DNA of 14,379 nucleotides, taken from the NCBI GenBank assembly GCA_001828545.1, contig MHYW01000132.1:13731-28109 (forward strand). The letters run 5' to 3'. The notes under the pieces are model-generated. The model had not been told where the DNA came from. It saw only the letters and a list, made by a program, of their open reading frames with translations, and searched no databases. Each line of letters starts with the position of its first letter. The stretch's first letter is position 1. Of the stretch, positions 1 through 7,746 are shown piece by piece. The translations under genes and the position numbers were made by a program. The stretch comes from Planctomycetes bacterium RIFCSPHIGHO2_12_FULL_52_36. GTDB lineage: Bacteria; Planctomycetota; Brocadiia; Brocadiales; Bathyanammoxibiaceae.

Positions 1-893
1 CGGCCAAGCCCCTCATAGAGCTTCTTCTTTTCGGTTATATCGGTGAGGACCACCCTTACCTCTTTTCCCCTCGTGGAACCGGACTGGGTGGCCTTTATGG
101 TAGTATGGAGACTGTTACCATCTCTTGTAATAAGGCCTAATTCACCCTCAGAGTGGCCTTCCTTTAAGGTACTATCCAGTATAGCCCTGGCCAGGGGGAC
201 AGACCCCTTTCCCACAAGGTCAAGGAAGGACCTGCCCACAAGTTCCTCTTTTCTGTAACCCAGATGCTCCGCCCCGGTGTTATTACACTTAAGGACGGTT
301 CCATCTCCACTCATAGAGTAATACATACAGGGAGCACGGTCATAAAGCTCCCTGTAGAGTTCCTCTGACTCCCGCAGTCTCCTGTAAAGCTGGGCATTAT
401 TAATGGCTATGGCTACCTCGTTGGCAAACATCTCCATAATTTTGAGGTAATAACCCTTAGGGGGAAAGTCTCTGTTAAAGAATAGGCAAATACAGCCAAG
501 GGTCTCACCATTACCCTTTATGGGGACGCCCAACACGGCCTTGAGGCCCTCTCCTTTGAGGATGGCTTGTATCTCTCCTCTTCTGGAATCCCTTTCTCTG
601 GAGGCTATAGAAAGATAGATAGGACACCTTTGAGTACATACCAGGTCGTAAGGGGAGGTCTCATGCCCTGGGTGGAAGAGTTTTTCTATGAACCCATGGC
701 TCAGACCACGATTGGCCACCACCTGGGGAGTAGGTCCCCAACGGGCAAGGTATACCAGTGCCTTGCTACCTTTAAACAGACTGGCAGCCCCATCGGCAAT
801 CTTGCGGAAGAGTTGGGGGAAGGACTCCATCTTCCTGGTAAACTCGGAGGTGATTAGGCAGAGCTGTTGTAGTTGTTCTAAGTGGGTATGCAC
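1..893 (-). CDS. GAF-PAS sensor/signalling protein, N-terminal part
   Basis: The frame is open from a GTG at 893 to the left edge, so only the first 297 residues are present. The start has an in-frame TAA three codons upstream and a GGAG about 8 bases before it. Residues about 15-160 look like a GAF domain, including LKAVLGVPIKGNGETLGCIC and ending in FANEVAIAINNAQLY. A short helical linker (RRLRESEELYREL) leads to a PAS domain at about 175-287, with LGYRKEELVGRSF and the typical end VVLTDITEKKKLYEGL. Such N-termini usually precede a histidine kinase, GGDEF or response-regulator output module; that part is missing, so the output is unknown. There is no signal peptide or membrane segment, so a cytoplasmic sensor is likely. 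It is transcribed divergently from the SemiSWEET-hpt pair. Confidence 0.85.
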   Translation of the reverse strand, partial: MHTHLEQLQQLCLITSEFTRKMESFPQLFRKIADGAASLFKGSKALVYLARWGPTPQVVANRGLSHGFIEKLFHPGHETSPYDLVCTQRCPIYLSIASRERDSRRGEIQAILKGEGLKAVLGVPIKGNGETLGCICLFFNRDFPPKGYYLKIMEMFANEVAIAINNAQLYRRLRESEELYRELYDRAPCMYYSMSGDGTVLKCNNTGAEHLGYRKEELVGRSFLDLVGKGSVPLARAILDSTLKEGHSEGELGLITRDGNSLHTTIKATQSGSTRGKEVRVVLTDITEKKKLYEGLG

Positions 894-973
894 TAGTTTT
901 TACTCCGTGAATGACGGGGTAAAATCTTATTTACCGCACATTTTTGAGAGATAATTTACCTTTTAGTGAGAAA

Positions 974-1001
974 ATTGTACCACAAAACGGTAGAAAAGCA
1001 A
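974..1001 (-). promoter_or_regulatory. possible promoter of the GAF-PAS gene
   Basis: Read on the minus strand, TTGCTT (996-1001) is followed after 16 bases by TACAAT (974-979), about 80 bases before the GTG start. The -35 match is weak. Between this site and the gene lie two similar direct repeats, GGTAAATTAT and GGTAAATAAG, which might be an operator, but nothing else supports that. Confidence 0.3.
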
Positions 1002-1050
1002 CCTGTATCTTAACGCCTCTCGCAAATCTAGAGCCCAGTCAAAAAGGCTA

Positions 1051-1078
1051 TTTACAATTCTCCCAACTGCTATATAAT
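1051..1078 (+). promoter_or_regulatory. sigma-70-type promoter for SemiSWEET-hpt
   Basis: TTTACA (1051-1056), a 16-base spacer and a perfect TATAAT (1073-1078) lie 26 bases before the ATG at 1105. This is 11 of 12 matches to the consensus hexamers, at an appropriate distance from the gene. Confidence 0.65.
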
Positions 1079-1104
1079 TACGTCTTTTAAGATGGAAGGT
1101 ACCG

Positions 1105-1416
1105 ATGGAGATGGAAATGTGGTGGAATGTGGTTGGGATGCTGGCCGCAACCTGCGGTTCAGCAGGTCTGATACCTCAGCTAGTCAGAGGTGTGAGGACC
1201 CGCAGGTTGGACGACGTATCACCATGGCTATTGATTCTACTGCTCGTTGCGTGCGCCTTATGGTTCCTTTACGGTACGCACAAGTGGGATAAGATTATAA
1301 TGGGGGCTAATGCCTTTGTGTTCGTGCTGGTCTCTACTATCCTTTTTCTCAGGACACATTACATAAGACAGAGGAACAAAGTTTATGATGGAAGAGATAA
1401 GGAAGGATATAGATAA
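1105..1416 (+). CDS. SemiSWEET-like PQ-loop membrane transporter
   Basis: The 103-residue protein has three predicted membrane helices (about residues 5-26, 38-58 and 63-83) and the PQ motif at Pro24-Gln25 in GSAGLIPQLVRGVRTRR. That is the single triple-helix bundle of bacterial SemiSWEETs, which dimerise in the inner membrane and facilitate passive sugar movement; the substrate here cannot be told. Usual family length is 85-105 residues. Three in-frame ATGs lie close together (1105, 1111, 1117). GGAAGG at 1094-1099 suits 1105, while GGAG at 1107-1110 would suit 1117. The basic 20-residue tail is encoded in the 32-base overlap with hpt, so the two genes are probably co-transcribed and translationally coupled. 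Confidence 0.85.
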   Translation: MEMEMWWNVVGMLAATCGSAGLIPQLVRGVRTRRLDDVSPWLLILLLVACALWFLYGTHKWDKIIMGANAFVFVLVSTILFLRTHYIRQRNKVYDGRDKEGYR

Positions 1417-1939
1417 GATAATTGTCTCCACTGAAGACATAACTAAGAAGGTAGGAGAAATCTCCCAAAAGCTAATCACCGATTACAGAGAAAAAGACGT
1501 TACCATCGTCGCCATCTTGAACGGGAGCCTGGTCTTTCTCTCCGACCTCATCAGGCAGATGCCCTTCTCCATTAGGCTGGATACCATCGGGGCCGATACC
1601 TACGGCTCCCAGACCTTCCCCAGGGCAGAGACCAGGCTCCTTAACAGCCTGAAGCTGGACATACAGGACAGGGACGTACTGATAATAGACGATATTATTG
1701 ATACCGGAAAGACCCTCAAAAAAGTCATAGAGGACATAAACAGATACAAACCCCGCTCGCTGAAGACCTGCGTACTCCTGAACAGGTCCCATCGCCGGCA
1801 GGTAAAACTGGACCCCGATTACTGCGGCTTCCAGATTGGAGACGAGTTCGTGGTGGGCTACGGATTAGACTTCAACAACCGTTACCGGAACCTCCCCTAT
1901 ATCGCCACCCTCAAGGCAGAGTGTTATAGTAAAAGATAG
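1385..1939 (+). CDS. hpt: hypoxanthine phosphoribosyltransferase
   Basis: A cytosolic purine-salvage enzyme that joins hypoxanthine or guanine to PRPP to give IMP or GMP. The 184-residue length is normal. Visible motifs are AILNGSLVF (about 43-51), the PRPP-binding loop VLIIDDIIDTGKT (98-110, acidic pair Asp102-Asp103) and the C-terminal DEFVVGYGLDFNNRYRNLPYI region (153-173), which is diagnostic for HPRT. The flexible catalytic loop reads DTYGSQTFPRAE rather than the commoner SYGxxTxSSG, a modest divergence. Two adjacent ATGs are possible starts; GAGGAAC about 8 bases upstream serves either. It overlaps the SemiSWEET gene by 32 bases and precedes mqnE by 169 bases. Confidence 0.93.
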   Translation: MMEEIRKDIDKIIVSTEDITKKVGEISQKLITDYREKDVTIVAILNGSLVFLSDLIRQMPFSIRLDTIGADTYGSQTFPRAETRLLNSLKLDIQDRDVLIIDDIIDTGKTLKKVIEDINRYKPRSLKTCVLLNRSHRRQVKLDPDYCGFQIGDEFVVGYGLDFNNRYRNLPYIATLKAECYSKR

Positions 1940-2017
1940 TTTGCTGTATAGACAGGTAATCAGCCTGGGGCGGATTATCCGTGCCTATATCATCCACACC
2001 CGGTAGCGGATATTCTC

Positions 2018-2046
2018 TTGATTTTACTCAAGGCTTTTGATATTTT
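2018..2046 (+). promoter_or_regulatory. possible promoter upstream of mqnE
   Basis: TTGATT (2018-2023), a 17-base spacer and TATTTT (2041-2046) lie 62 bases before the mqnE ATG in an AT-rich patch. Each hexamer matches consensus at four of six positions. The rest of the 1940-2108 gap holds a small CCGCATGCGG palindrome near 2070 and no recognisable gene. Confidence 0.3.
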
Positions 2047-2108
2047 GTGTTTTTCCCTTTTATCAGCCCGCATGCGGCGGATACGGCACGTCTGTTTGAC
2101 GAATAATA

Positions 2109-3284
2109 ATGAAGACTGCGTTAGAAACTGTCCCCCATACAAGGAGGCATAAACCCTTCGTACAAGGGGCAGGGCCTCTCCCTGTAGAACTCTTAGAGAA
2201 GGTGGAGGCCGGGGGACGTCTGGACCTGGAAGAGGCCGTCAGGCTTTATGGCTCCGATGACCTCTTGTTGTTGGGTCAGATGGCCAATACGGTAAAGGAG
2301 AGAAAGAGCGGTAACAAGGTCTACTATATAGTAAACCGCCACGTAAATTACACTAACGTATGTAAGAACCGTTGTCGCTTTTGTGCCTTCTCTAAGGAAG
2401 AAAATCAGGCGGGGGGCTATACCATGAGCGTGGAGGAGGTGCTGGAAAAGGCAGAGGGTGTAGTGGAACAGGGGGCCACAGAGGTTCACCTAGTGGGAGG
2501 TCTCCACCCCCAACTGGGTCTGGATTATTATCTAAAGATGCTGAGTCATCTTCACGAGAAGTTCCCAAGTGTGCACCTCCAGGCCTTTACCGCCGTGGAG
2601 GTAGCCCATATAGCCCAGAGGGCGGGCCTCTCTGTAAGAGATACCCTTAAGGAATTAGTCCAGGCCGGACTTGATTCACTCCCTGGAGGAGGGGCAGAGG
2701 TCTTTTCACCCAGGATAAGAAAAGAGCTATGTCCTGACAAACTCAGTGGAGAAGATTGGTTAGCCGTGATGCGCCAGGCCCACGGGCTGGGATTAAGGAG
2801 TAATGCTACCATGCTCTACGGGCATCTGGAAACTCCTATAGAGAGGATAAGGCACTTGCTGGCCCTGAGGGACCTCCAGGACGAGACGGGGGGGTTCATG
2901 AGTTTCATCCCCCTGGCCTTCCATTCAGGCAATACCTTTCTCCAGGGGCTTCCAAGGACTACGGCAGACCTTGACCTGAAGACGCTGGCCATTAGTAGAC
3001 TGCTACTGGATAACTTTCCACACATCAAGGCCTTCTGGGTGATGCTGGGGGTGAAACTGGCCCAGGTCTCCTTAAGCTTTGGGGTGGACGATATAGATGG
3101 TACGGTCATCCAGGAAAAGATTACCCATTCGGCCGGGGCAGATACCCCTGAGGAGCTTTCAGTGGGTGAGATAGTAAGGTTGATTGAAGAGGCCGGGCGG
3201 GAGCCTGTAGAAAGAGATACCCTCTACAGGAGGGTACTAAGACCCAGGGGGAGGTTAGGGTCAGATTGGCGTATAGAGAATTAG
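2109..3284 (+). CDS. mqnE: aminofutalosine synthase (radical SAM), menaquinone biosynthesis
   Basis: This radical SAM enzyme of the futalosine route adds the adenosyl radical of SAM to 3-[(1-carboxyvinyl)oxy]benzoate to make aminodeoxyfutalosine. The 391-residue protein has the cluster motif C85-x3-C89-x2-C92 (CKNRCRFCAF), followed by EVHLVGGLHP (about 122-131). The stretches GGGAEVFSPRIRKELCP, SNATMLYGHLET, LQDETGGFMSFIPLAFH and IKAFWVMLGVKLAQVSLSFG separate MqnE from the sister enzyme MqnC. The C-terminal AGREPVERDTLY is also MqnE-like. No clear ribosome-binding site precedes the ATG. It heads a co-directional set of five genes, and implies menaquinone made by the Mqn rather than the Men pathway. 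Confidence 0.93.
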   Translation: MKTALETVPHTRRHKPFVQGAGPLPVELLEKVEAGGRLDLEEAVRLYGSDDLLLLGQMANTVKERKSGNKVYYIVNRHVNYTNVCKNRCRFCAFSKEENQAGGYTMSVEEVLEKAEGVVEQGATEVHLVGGLHPQLGLDYYLKMLSHLHEKFPSVHLQAFTAVEVAHIAQRAGLSVRDTLKELVQAGLDSLPGGGAEVFSPRIRKELCPDKLSGEDWLAVMRQAHGLGLRSNATMLYGHLETPIERIRHLLALRDLQDETGGFMSFIPLAFHSGNTFLQGLPRTTADLDLKTLAISRLLLDNFPHIKAFWVMLGVKLAQVSLSFGVDDIDGTVIQEKITHSAGADTPEELSVGEIVRLIEEAGREPVERDTLYRRVLRPRGRLGSDWRIEN

Positions 3285-3320
3285 TCCAGGAACAAGGGCG
3301 GTAACACTACCTAACGAAAG

Positions 3321-5246
3321 ATGCCTCATTTTCCAAATCTCTTTAGCCCCTTCAAGATAGGTTCCATGGCGGTAAAGAACCGCATCGTCATGCCAGCCAT
3401 GGAGACCCACCTGTGCGATAAGGAAGGGTTCGTTACGTCAGAAGTTATCTCCTACTACCGTGCAAGGGCCAAAGGGGGCGTAGGCTACATTACCGTAGAA
3501 AATACCAGCATTGACCCCGCAGGGAGGATCAATGACGGTATGCTCTGTATCCACGAAGATAAATACGTAGATGGCCTGAAACGGCTGGTAGAGGAGGTAC
3601 ACAGGGTAGGGGGCAAGGTCGTAATACAACTTAACCATGCCGGAAAAGAGGCCCTCGCCTACTTTACCGGTATGGAATCCGTATCCCCTTCCCCTATACC
3701 CAGTCCGCTAACGAGGACTGTCCCCAGGGAACTTGCCATTCCGGAGATAGAGGCCATCGTAGATAAATTTACCCGGGGGGCAGAGAGGGTATTCAGGGCA
3801 GGGGCAGATGGGGTAGAAATCCATATGGCCCACGGCTACCTGGTGTGTCAATTCCTCTCCCCGGAGAGCAATATCCGTACGGACCGTTACGGTGGGGATA
3901 CAGAGGGACGGGCCAGGTTTGCCGTGGAGATAGTCCAATCCATAAGGTCAAAAGTCCCAAAGGACTTTCCAGTAATATGCAGGATAAGCGCCGATGAATA
4001 CACGGAAAAGGGGCTGAAACTAGAAGAGGGGAAGGTGATAGCAAGGCTACTGGAGTCTGCAGGGGCCAGCGCCCTCCATGTCTCTGCCTGCAATAGCGCC
4101 TCGGCCGTATACAATATCCCTTGCTACTATCTGGAGGAAGGGTGTTTTATCCACCTGGCCTCCGGGATAAAGTCTGCGGTGAAGGTGCCGGTCATCACTG
4201 TGGGACGGATTCTTAGACCGGAGATGGCCGAGGAGGCACTGAAGGGAGGTAAGGCGGACCTGGTAAGCATGGGCCGGTCGCTGATAGCAGACCCCTATTG
4301 GCCCAAAAAGGTGGAGGAGGGGCGTCTGGAGGATATCCGCCCCTGCATCTCCTGCAACCGGTGCATAGAGAGCATTGTGGAAGAGAGGCTGGTTTGCACG
4401 GTTAATCCCTGTATAGGAAGGGAATGGGAGCTGGAGAGGAAGCCCAGGCCTGCGGCCAAAAAGGTACTGGTGGTGGGCGGGGGGCCGGCCGGCCTTTCAG
4501 CCGCCGCAGTAGCTGGAGAGATGGGGCATAAAATCTGGCTCTGGGAGAAAGAACCCACCCTGGGAGGGAAGTACCGCTATGCCTCTATGGCCCCGAAGAA
4601 AGAGAACATGAGAAAATTCCTGGACTATCTTATCAAGCAGGCAAAAAAATATGCCACTGACATCCAGTGCAATAAAGAGGCCACGGTAGAGGCAATAAAG
4701 GAGTTTGCTCCCGAGGTGGTCATCCTCGCCAATGGTGCAAAGGAGGAGTTCCTTCAAATCCCTGGCGTAAGTAATAACCACCTGATGGAGGTACGAGAGG
4801 CCTTCAATGAGGCGGGGAGTCTGGGCGTAAACGTGGCCATTGTAGGGGGAGGGCCAGAGGGTTGCGAACTGGCAGACTATCTATTAACCCAGGGGAAACG
4901 GGTTACTATAATTGAGATGAGGAGGGTGCTGGGGCTTGGCCTGGTGGCCCACCCCAGGTACCACATCTCGGAACGCCTGAAAAAGGCCGGCGCAAAGATA
5001 TTGATTAATACCAAGGTACTGGAAGTTGGACATGGCTTCATCGTGGTAAACAGGCGTGGGGAGGATAAGCAGAAACTGGATGGTTTTGACAGCATAATAA
5101 TGTCCTGTCTACATAAGCCTAATGATTCCCTGGTAGAACCCCTCAAAAAATGGATAAAGGAGGTCCATGTGGTGGGGGATGCCGTGCAAGGGCGTACGGC
5201 CCTTGAGGCCGTGGCTGAGGGGGCTTGTGCCGCCCTTAAGCTTTAG
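3321..5246 (+). CDS. NADH:flavin oxidoreductase, FadH/TMADH/enoate-reductase family
   Basis: A 641-residue multidomain flavoprotein. An FMN-binding TIM barrel (about 1-335; start FPNLFSPFKIGSMAVKNRIV, and EIHMAHGYLVCQFLSP) is followed by a 4Fe-4S motif, Cys342, Cys345, Cys348 and Cys359. Then come a Rossmann FAD site (VLVVGGGPAGLSAA, about 380-393) and a second dinucleotide site (AIVGGGPEGCELADYL, about 508-523). The C-x2-C-x2-C spacing resembles trimethylamine dehydrogenase rather than FadH of E. coli (C-x2-C-x3-C, from memory). Family members reduce enoates or dienoyl-CoA, or demethylate amines with NAD(P)H or an electron-transfer protein; the substrate here is unknown. It lies 36 bases after mqnE and 16 before rsgA, so it is probably in the same operon. 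Confidence 0.88.
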   Translation: MPHFPNLFSPFKIGSMAVKNRIVMPAMETHLCDKEGFVTSEVISYYRARAKGGVGYITVENTSIDPAGRINDGMLCIHEDKYVDGLKRLVEEVHRVGGKVVIQLNHAGKEALAYFTGMESVSPSPIPSPLTRTVPRELAIPEIEAIVDKFTRGAERVFRAGADGVEIHMAHGYLVCQFLSPESNIRTDRYGGDTEGRARFAVEIVQSIRSKVPKDFPVICRISADEYTEKGLKLEEGKVIARLLESAGASALHVSACNSASAVYNIPCYYLEEGCFIHLASGIKSAVKVPVITVGRILRPEMAEEALKGGKADLVSMGRSLIADPYWPKKVEEGRLEDIRPCISCNRCIESIVEERLVCTVNPCIGREWELERKPRPAAKKVLVVGGGPAGLSAAAVAGEMGHKIWLWEKEPTLGGKYRYASMAPKKENMRKFLDYLIKQAKKYATDIQCNKEATVEAIKEFAPEVVILANGAKEEFLQIPGVSNNHLMEVREAFNEAGSLGVNVAIVGGGPEGCELADYLLTQGKRVTIIEMRRVLGLGLVAHPRYHISERLKKAGAKILINTKVLEVGHGFIVVNRRGEDKQKLDGFDSIIMSCLHKPNDSLVEPLKKWIKEVHVVGDAVQGRTALEAVAEGACAALKL

Positions 5247-5262
5247 TACCAACAAACCTCTT

Positions 5263-6174
5263 ATGGCAGTGAAGCAGGGATGCGTGCTAAACATAGAAGG
5301 GCCATGGTGTCAGGTGGAGGCGGAAGGTTGCCTCTATCGCTGTGGCTTAAGGAAAAAACTCTTCCTTCAGGCAGATGGACGTTCTGGTCCCGTGGTGGTG
5401 GGGGATGCCGTAATCTTTGAGGAAACTACCACTGGAGAAGGTGTTATAGACGGGGTCTTAGAGAGGAGGACCAAACTATCCCGTTCAGCCCCATGGGCCC
5501 ACGAGAAAGAACATATTGTTGCCTCCAACATAGACCAGCTCCTCATAGTGGCATCCATTAAAAACCCCCCACTCAAGGAAGGGGTGATAGACCGTTATAT
5601 CATAGTAGCCGAAAGCGGGGGTCTGAACCCTATTATATGCGTCAACAAGATAGACCTGGCAAAGGATGGAGAGGTCTCTTCCGTAGAAGAGATGTACGGA
5701 GGGTTAGGGTATTCCCTCCTATTTACCAGCGCCGTTCACGGGGAAGGGATAGACCAGCTAAGAGCGGCATTGAGGGATAGAAAAACGGCCTTTGGTGGGC
5801 AGTCCGGCGTTGGAAAGTCTTCCCTGATAAATGCCCTCCAACCTGGGCTGGGCTTAAGGGTGGGAGAGGTACGCCGGGCCGTCAGAAAAGGCAGGCACAC
5901 CACCTCAAGCGTGAGCCTTATCAAACTGGATACGGGAGGCCACGTGGTGGACACCCCTGGGGTCAGAGAACTGGGGTTATGGGATATTGAGAGGCAAGAC
6001 GTAGCCGAATTCTTCCCGGAGATCTGGGAAATGGGTAGGAACTGTAAGTACACCAGGTGTACCCATAGTCACGAACCTGCCTGTGCGGTAAAAGAGGCAG
6101 TCCAGCAAGGCACCCTCAATAGAAGGCGGCACGAGAGTTATTTGAGGATATTAAATTCGGTCGGGAAAAATTAG
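5263..6174 (+). CDS. rsgA: ribosome small-subunit biogenesis GTPase RsgA
   Basis: A circularly permuted GTPase that checks maturation of the 30S decoding centre. The 303 residues hold an N-terminal OB-fold (about 1-70), then G4 NKID (128-131), G1 GGQSGVGKSS (178-187), G2-like RHTTSS (211-216) and G3 DTPG (230-233). This G4-G1-G3 order is the hallmark of the permutation. The C-terminal zinc site is complete: Cys261-x4-Cys266-x-His268-x5-Cys274. The frame stays open upstream to an ATG at 5167, but that part overlaps the flavoprotein gene in another frame; the family N-terminus aligns with MAVKQGCVLN, so the ATG at 5263 is chosen. No good ribosome-binding site is visible, so coupling with the upstream gene is likely. 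Confidence 0.94.
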   Translation: MAVKQGCVLNIEGPWCQVEAEGCLYRCGLRKKLFLQADGRSGPVVVGDAVIFEETTTGEGVIDGVLERRTKLSRSAPWAHEKEHIVASNIDQLLIVASIKNPPLKEGVIDRYIIVAESGGLNPIICVNKIDLAKDGEVSSVEEMYGGLGYSLLFTSAVHGEGIDQLRAALRDRKTAFGGQSGVGKSSLINALQPGLGLRVGEVRRAVRKGRHTTSSVSLIKLDTGGHVVDTPGVRELGLWDIERQDVAEFFPEIWEMGRNCKYTRCTHSHEPACAVKEAVQQGTLNRRRHESYLRILNSVGKN

Positions 6175-6208
6175 TCTTCGGTTATCGGTCTCCAATAACG
6201 GATAACCA

Positions 6209-6994
6209 GTGTCAAGTCTCATTACCACCAATACGACCACTGAAGAGATAGTAATACTGGGCTCGGGTACCGGTATCCCTTCTCTCAAGAGGGGGCCTGC
6301 AGGGATACTGATGAGGGTGGCCGGGCAGACCGTACTTATAGACACAGGACCCGGCACGTTACACAAACTCTTAACCCTTGGGATAACCTATGCAGACATA
6401 GATAAGGTATTCTATACCCACTATCACCCGGACCACTGCGCTGAACTTATACCTATGCTGTTTGCCATGAAGCACGGTGAACCCAAGAGAGAGAAGACCT
6501 TGTGGTTGTTCGGTCCGCCCGGTCTCAAGAAACTCTATCAGGGTTTGAACAATCTTTTCAAAGAAAATCTCTCGCCACGGACTTACAACATGGAGATTAT
6601 AGAACTATGGGATGCCGAGGTGGGGTTTGGGGATTGGCAGATTACAGCAAGGCCGCTTGTCCATCTCGTCCCCTCCCTGGGTTATCGGGTCACTCTACCC
6701 AGTGGAAAGGTCTTTACCTTTTCAGGAGACACGGATTACTGTGAGGCCATAGTGGGTCTGGCAAAGGGCGCCGAGGTACTGGTACTGGAGTGCGCCTTCC
6801 CCGAGGAAATGAGGTTGCGTGGCCACCTTGTACCCTCCCTTTGTGGCAGGATTGCCCAGGAAGCCGCCCCGAAGAAACTAATCCTCACCCACTTCTACTC
6901 CCAGTGGAATGGCCATGATATACTTGCCGAATGCAGAAAATACTATTCTGGCGAATTTGTCCTGGCGGAGGACATGATGAAGATACTTTTATAG
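6209..6994 (+). CDS. MBL-fold metallo-hydrolase, RNase Z-like
   Basis: The 261-residue protein opens with EEIVILGSGTGIPSLKRGPAG, typical of RNase Z, arylsulfatase and related beta-lactamase-fold hydrolases. The metal-binding signature THYHPDH is at 70-76 (His71, His73, Asp75, His76). Further candidate ligands are His152, Asp174 in FSGDTDYCE, His206 and His228 in LILTHFYSQW. The exosite arm of true tRNase Z is not evident, so tRNA 3' processing is not claimed; the substrate is unknown. The start is a GTG at 6209 with a poor ribosome-binding site, 34 bases after rsgA. No signal peptide, so cytoplasmic. Probably co-transcribed with rsgA. Confidence 0.82.
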   Translation: MSSLITTNTTTEEIVILGSGTGIPSLKRGPAGILMRVAGQTVLIDTGPGTLHKLLTLGITYADIDKVFYTHYHPDHCAELIPMLFAMKHGEPKREKTLWLFGPPGLKKLYQGLNNLFKENLSPRTYNMEIIELWDAEVGFGDWQITARPLVHLVPSLGYRVTLPSGKVFTFSGDTDYCEAIVGLAKGAEVLVLECAFPEEMRLRGHLVPSLCGRIAQEAAPKKLILTHFYSQWNGHDILAECRKYYSGEFVLAEDMMKILL

Positions 6995-7000
6995 AGGTCG

Positions 7001-7087
7001 GTAGCCGCAACCTCAGGTTGCGGCTGGAATGATGCGCAGGCTAAAGTTCGCCTGAGGCGAATCTGCCTCGGGCATGACCTGCGGCTA
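7001..7087. repeat. nested palindromic element
   Basis: The gap between the MBL and isochorismatase genes is almost filled by one structure. Its ends are inverted: GTAGCCGCA (7001-7009) and TGCGGCTAC (7079-7087). Within it are a perfect hairpin AGCCGCAACCT-C-AGGTTGCGGCT (7003-7025) and a second palindrome TTCGCCT-G-AGGCGAA (7047-7061). If bases 7047-7077 are removed, GCAGGCTAAAG joins CCTGCGGCTAC and restores a GCAGGC-TAAA-GCCTGC hairpin. This suggests one palindromic repeat inserted into another. Confidence 0.7.
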
Positions 7088-7096
7088 CTTTTGCTC

Positions 7097-7621
7097 ATGG
7101 CAAAAAAAGCCCTTCTGATAATGGATATGCTTAACGACTTTATTAAAAGGGGCGCTCCCCTGGAAGTGCCTAAGGTAAGGGGGATAATCCGCAATATAAG
7201 ACGAGAACTGGAGAAGGCCCGCAGGGCCGGCATACCTGTTATATACTGCTGTGATAGGCATGAACCCAGAGACCGGGAGTTTGAGGTATGGCCCCCCCAT
7301 GCAGTGAGGGGAACCCAGGGGGCTGAGATTATTGAGGAACTGAGACCTATCAAAGGTGAACCTGTTGTGGCCAAGAAGACCTATTCTGCCTTCTATCGCA
7401 CCAGCCTGGAGAAGACACTAAAGGGGCTGGGCGTCAAACACCTCATCCTCACAGGGGTAGTAACTAATATCTGTATCCTTTATACCGCAGTAGATGCCTA
7501 TATGCGGGGCTACGAGATTACCGTCCCCGAGGACTGTGTAGCGGGGTTAAAGGCGGGGGATAGTCTATTTGCCTTGAGGCAAATAAAGGGGATATTGAGG
7601 CCCTGCAAATCTCTTCGTTAA
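7097..7621 (+). CDS. isochorismatase-family cysteine hydrolase
   Basis: The 174-residue protein has the fold and triad of nicotinamidase/isochorismatase hydrolases: Asp10 in LLIMDMLNDF, Lys93 or Lys94 in AKKTYSAFY, and Cys126 in GVVTNICILYTA with the preceding Val-Thr likely forming the family's cis-peptide. DRHEPRDREF (53-62) resembles the metal-binding loop of nicotinamidases, so an amide such as nicotinamide is a possible substrate, but this is not certain. ATG at 7097 is preferred over the TTG at 7091. The last residues (GILRPCKSLR) do not look like the family end; a one-base shift near 7591 would give GDIEALQISSLTQYL, so a frameshift in a GGGG run is possible. Last gene of the rightward operon, convergent with the cytochromes. 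Confidence 0.85.
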   Translation: MAKKALLIMDMLNDFIKRGAPLEVPKVRGIIRNIRRELEKARRAGIPVIYCCDRHEPRDREFEVWPPHAVRGTQGAEIIEELRPIKGEPVVAKKTYSAFYRTSLEKTLKGLGVKHLILTGVVTNICILYTAVDAYMRGYEITVPEDCVAGLKAGDSLFALRQIKGILRPCKSLR

Positions 7622-7657
7622 CCCAGTACCTTCAAGGTATGGGGCTGAAACGGCCAG

Positions 7658-7719
7658 AAAAAAAGGCCCACGTATCCTTTAGGTGGTTGTACCGCCTGGC
7701 AAAAATCGGATAGTGGGCC
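7658..7719 (-). terminator. long-stem intrinsic terminator of the cytochrome unit
   Basis: Read on the minus strand, GGCCCACTATCC (7719-7708) pairs with GGATACGTGGGCC (7677-7665) through 12 base pairs with one bulged base, and a run of seven T (7664-7658) follows. The roughly 30-base loop holds a smaller imperfect hairpin, AGGCGG/CCACCT. It starts 28 bases after the stop of the class I cytochrome c gene. Confidence 0.75.
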
Positions 7720-7746
7720 CGAATAAATACCGTAAAAGGGATTTAA

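Noticed and set aside
1940..2000. Terminator after hpt
   Set aside because: GGCGGATTATCCG gives only a short stem and no T run follows.
5167..5262. Longer rsgA starting at ATG 5167
   Set aside because: The extra 32 residues overlap the flavoprotein gene in another frame and do not resemble the RsgA N-terminus; MAVKQGCVLN aligns with the family start.
7001..7087. tRNA gene or riboswitch between the MBL and isochorismatase genes
   Set aside because: No T-psi-C or D-loop pattern, no anticodon arm and no known riboswitch core; the nested inverted repeats explain the structure.
7150..7168. GGGGCGCTCCCC in the isochorismatase gene as another palindromic element
   Set aside because: It is short, lacks the GTAGGGGC ends and encodes KRGAPLE, which fits the family loop after the catalytic aspartate region.
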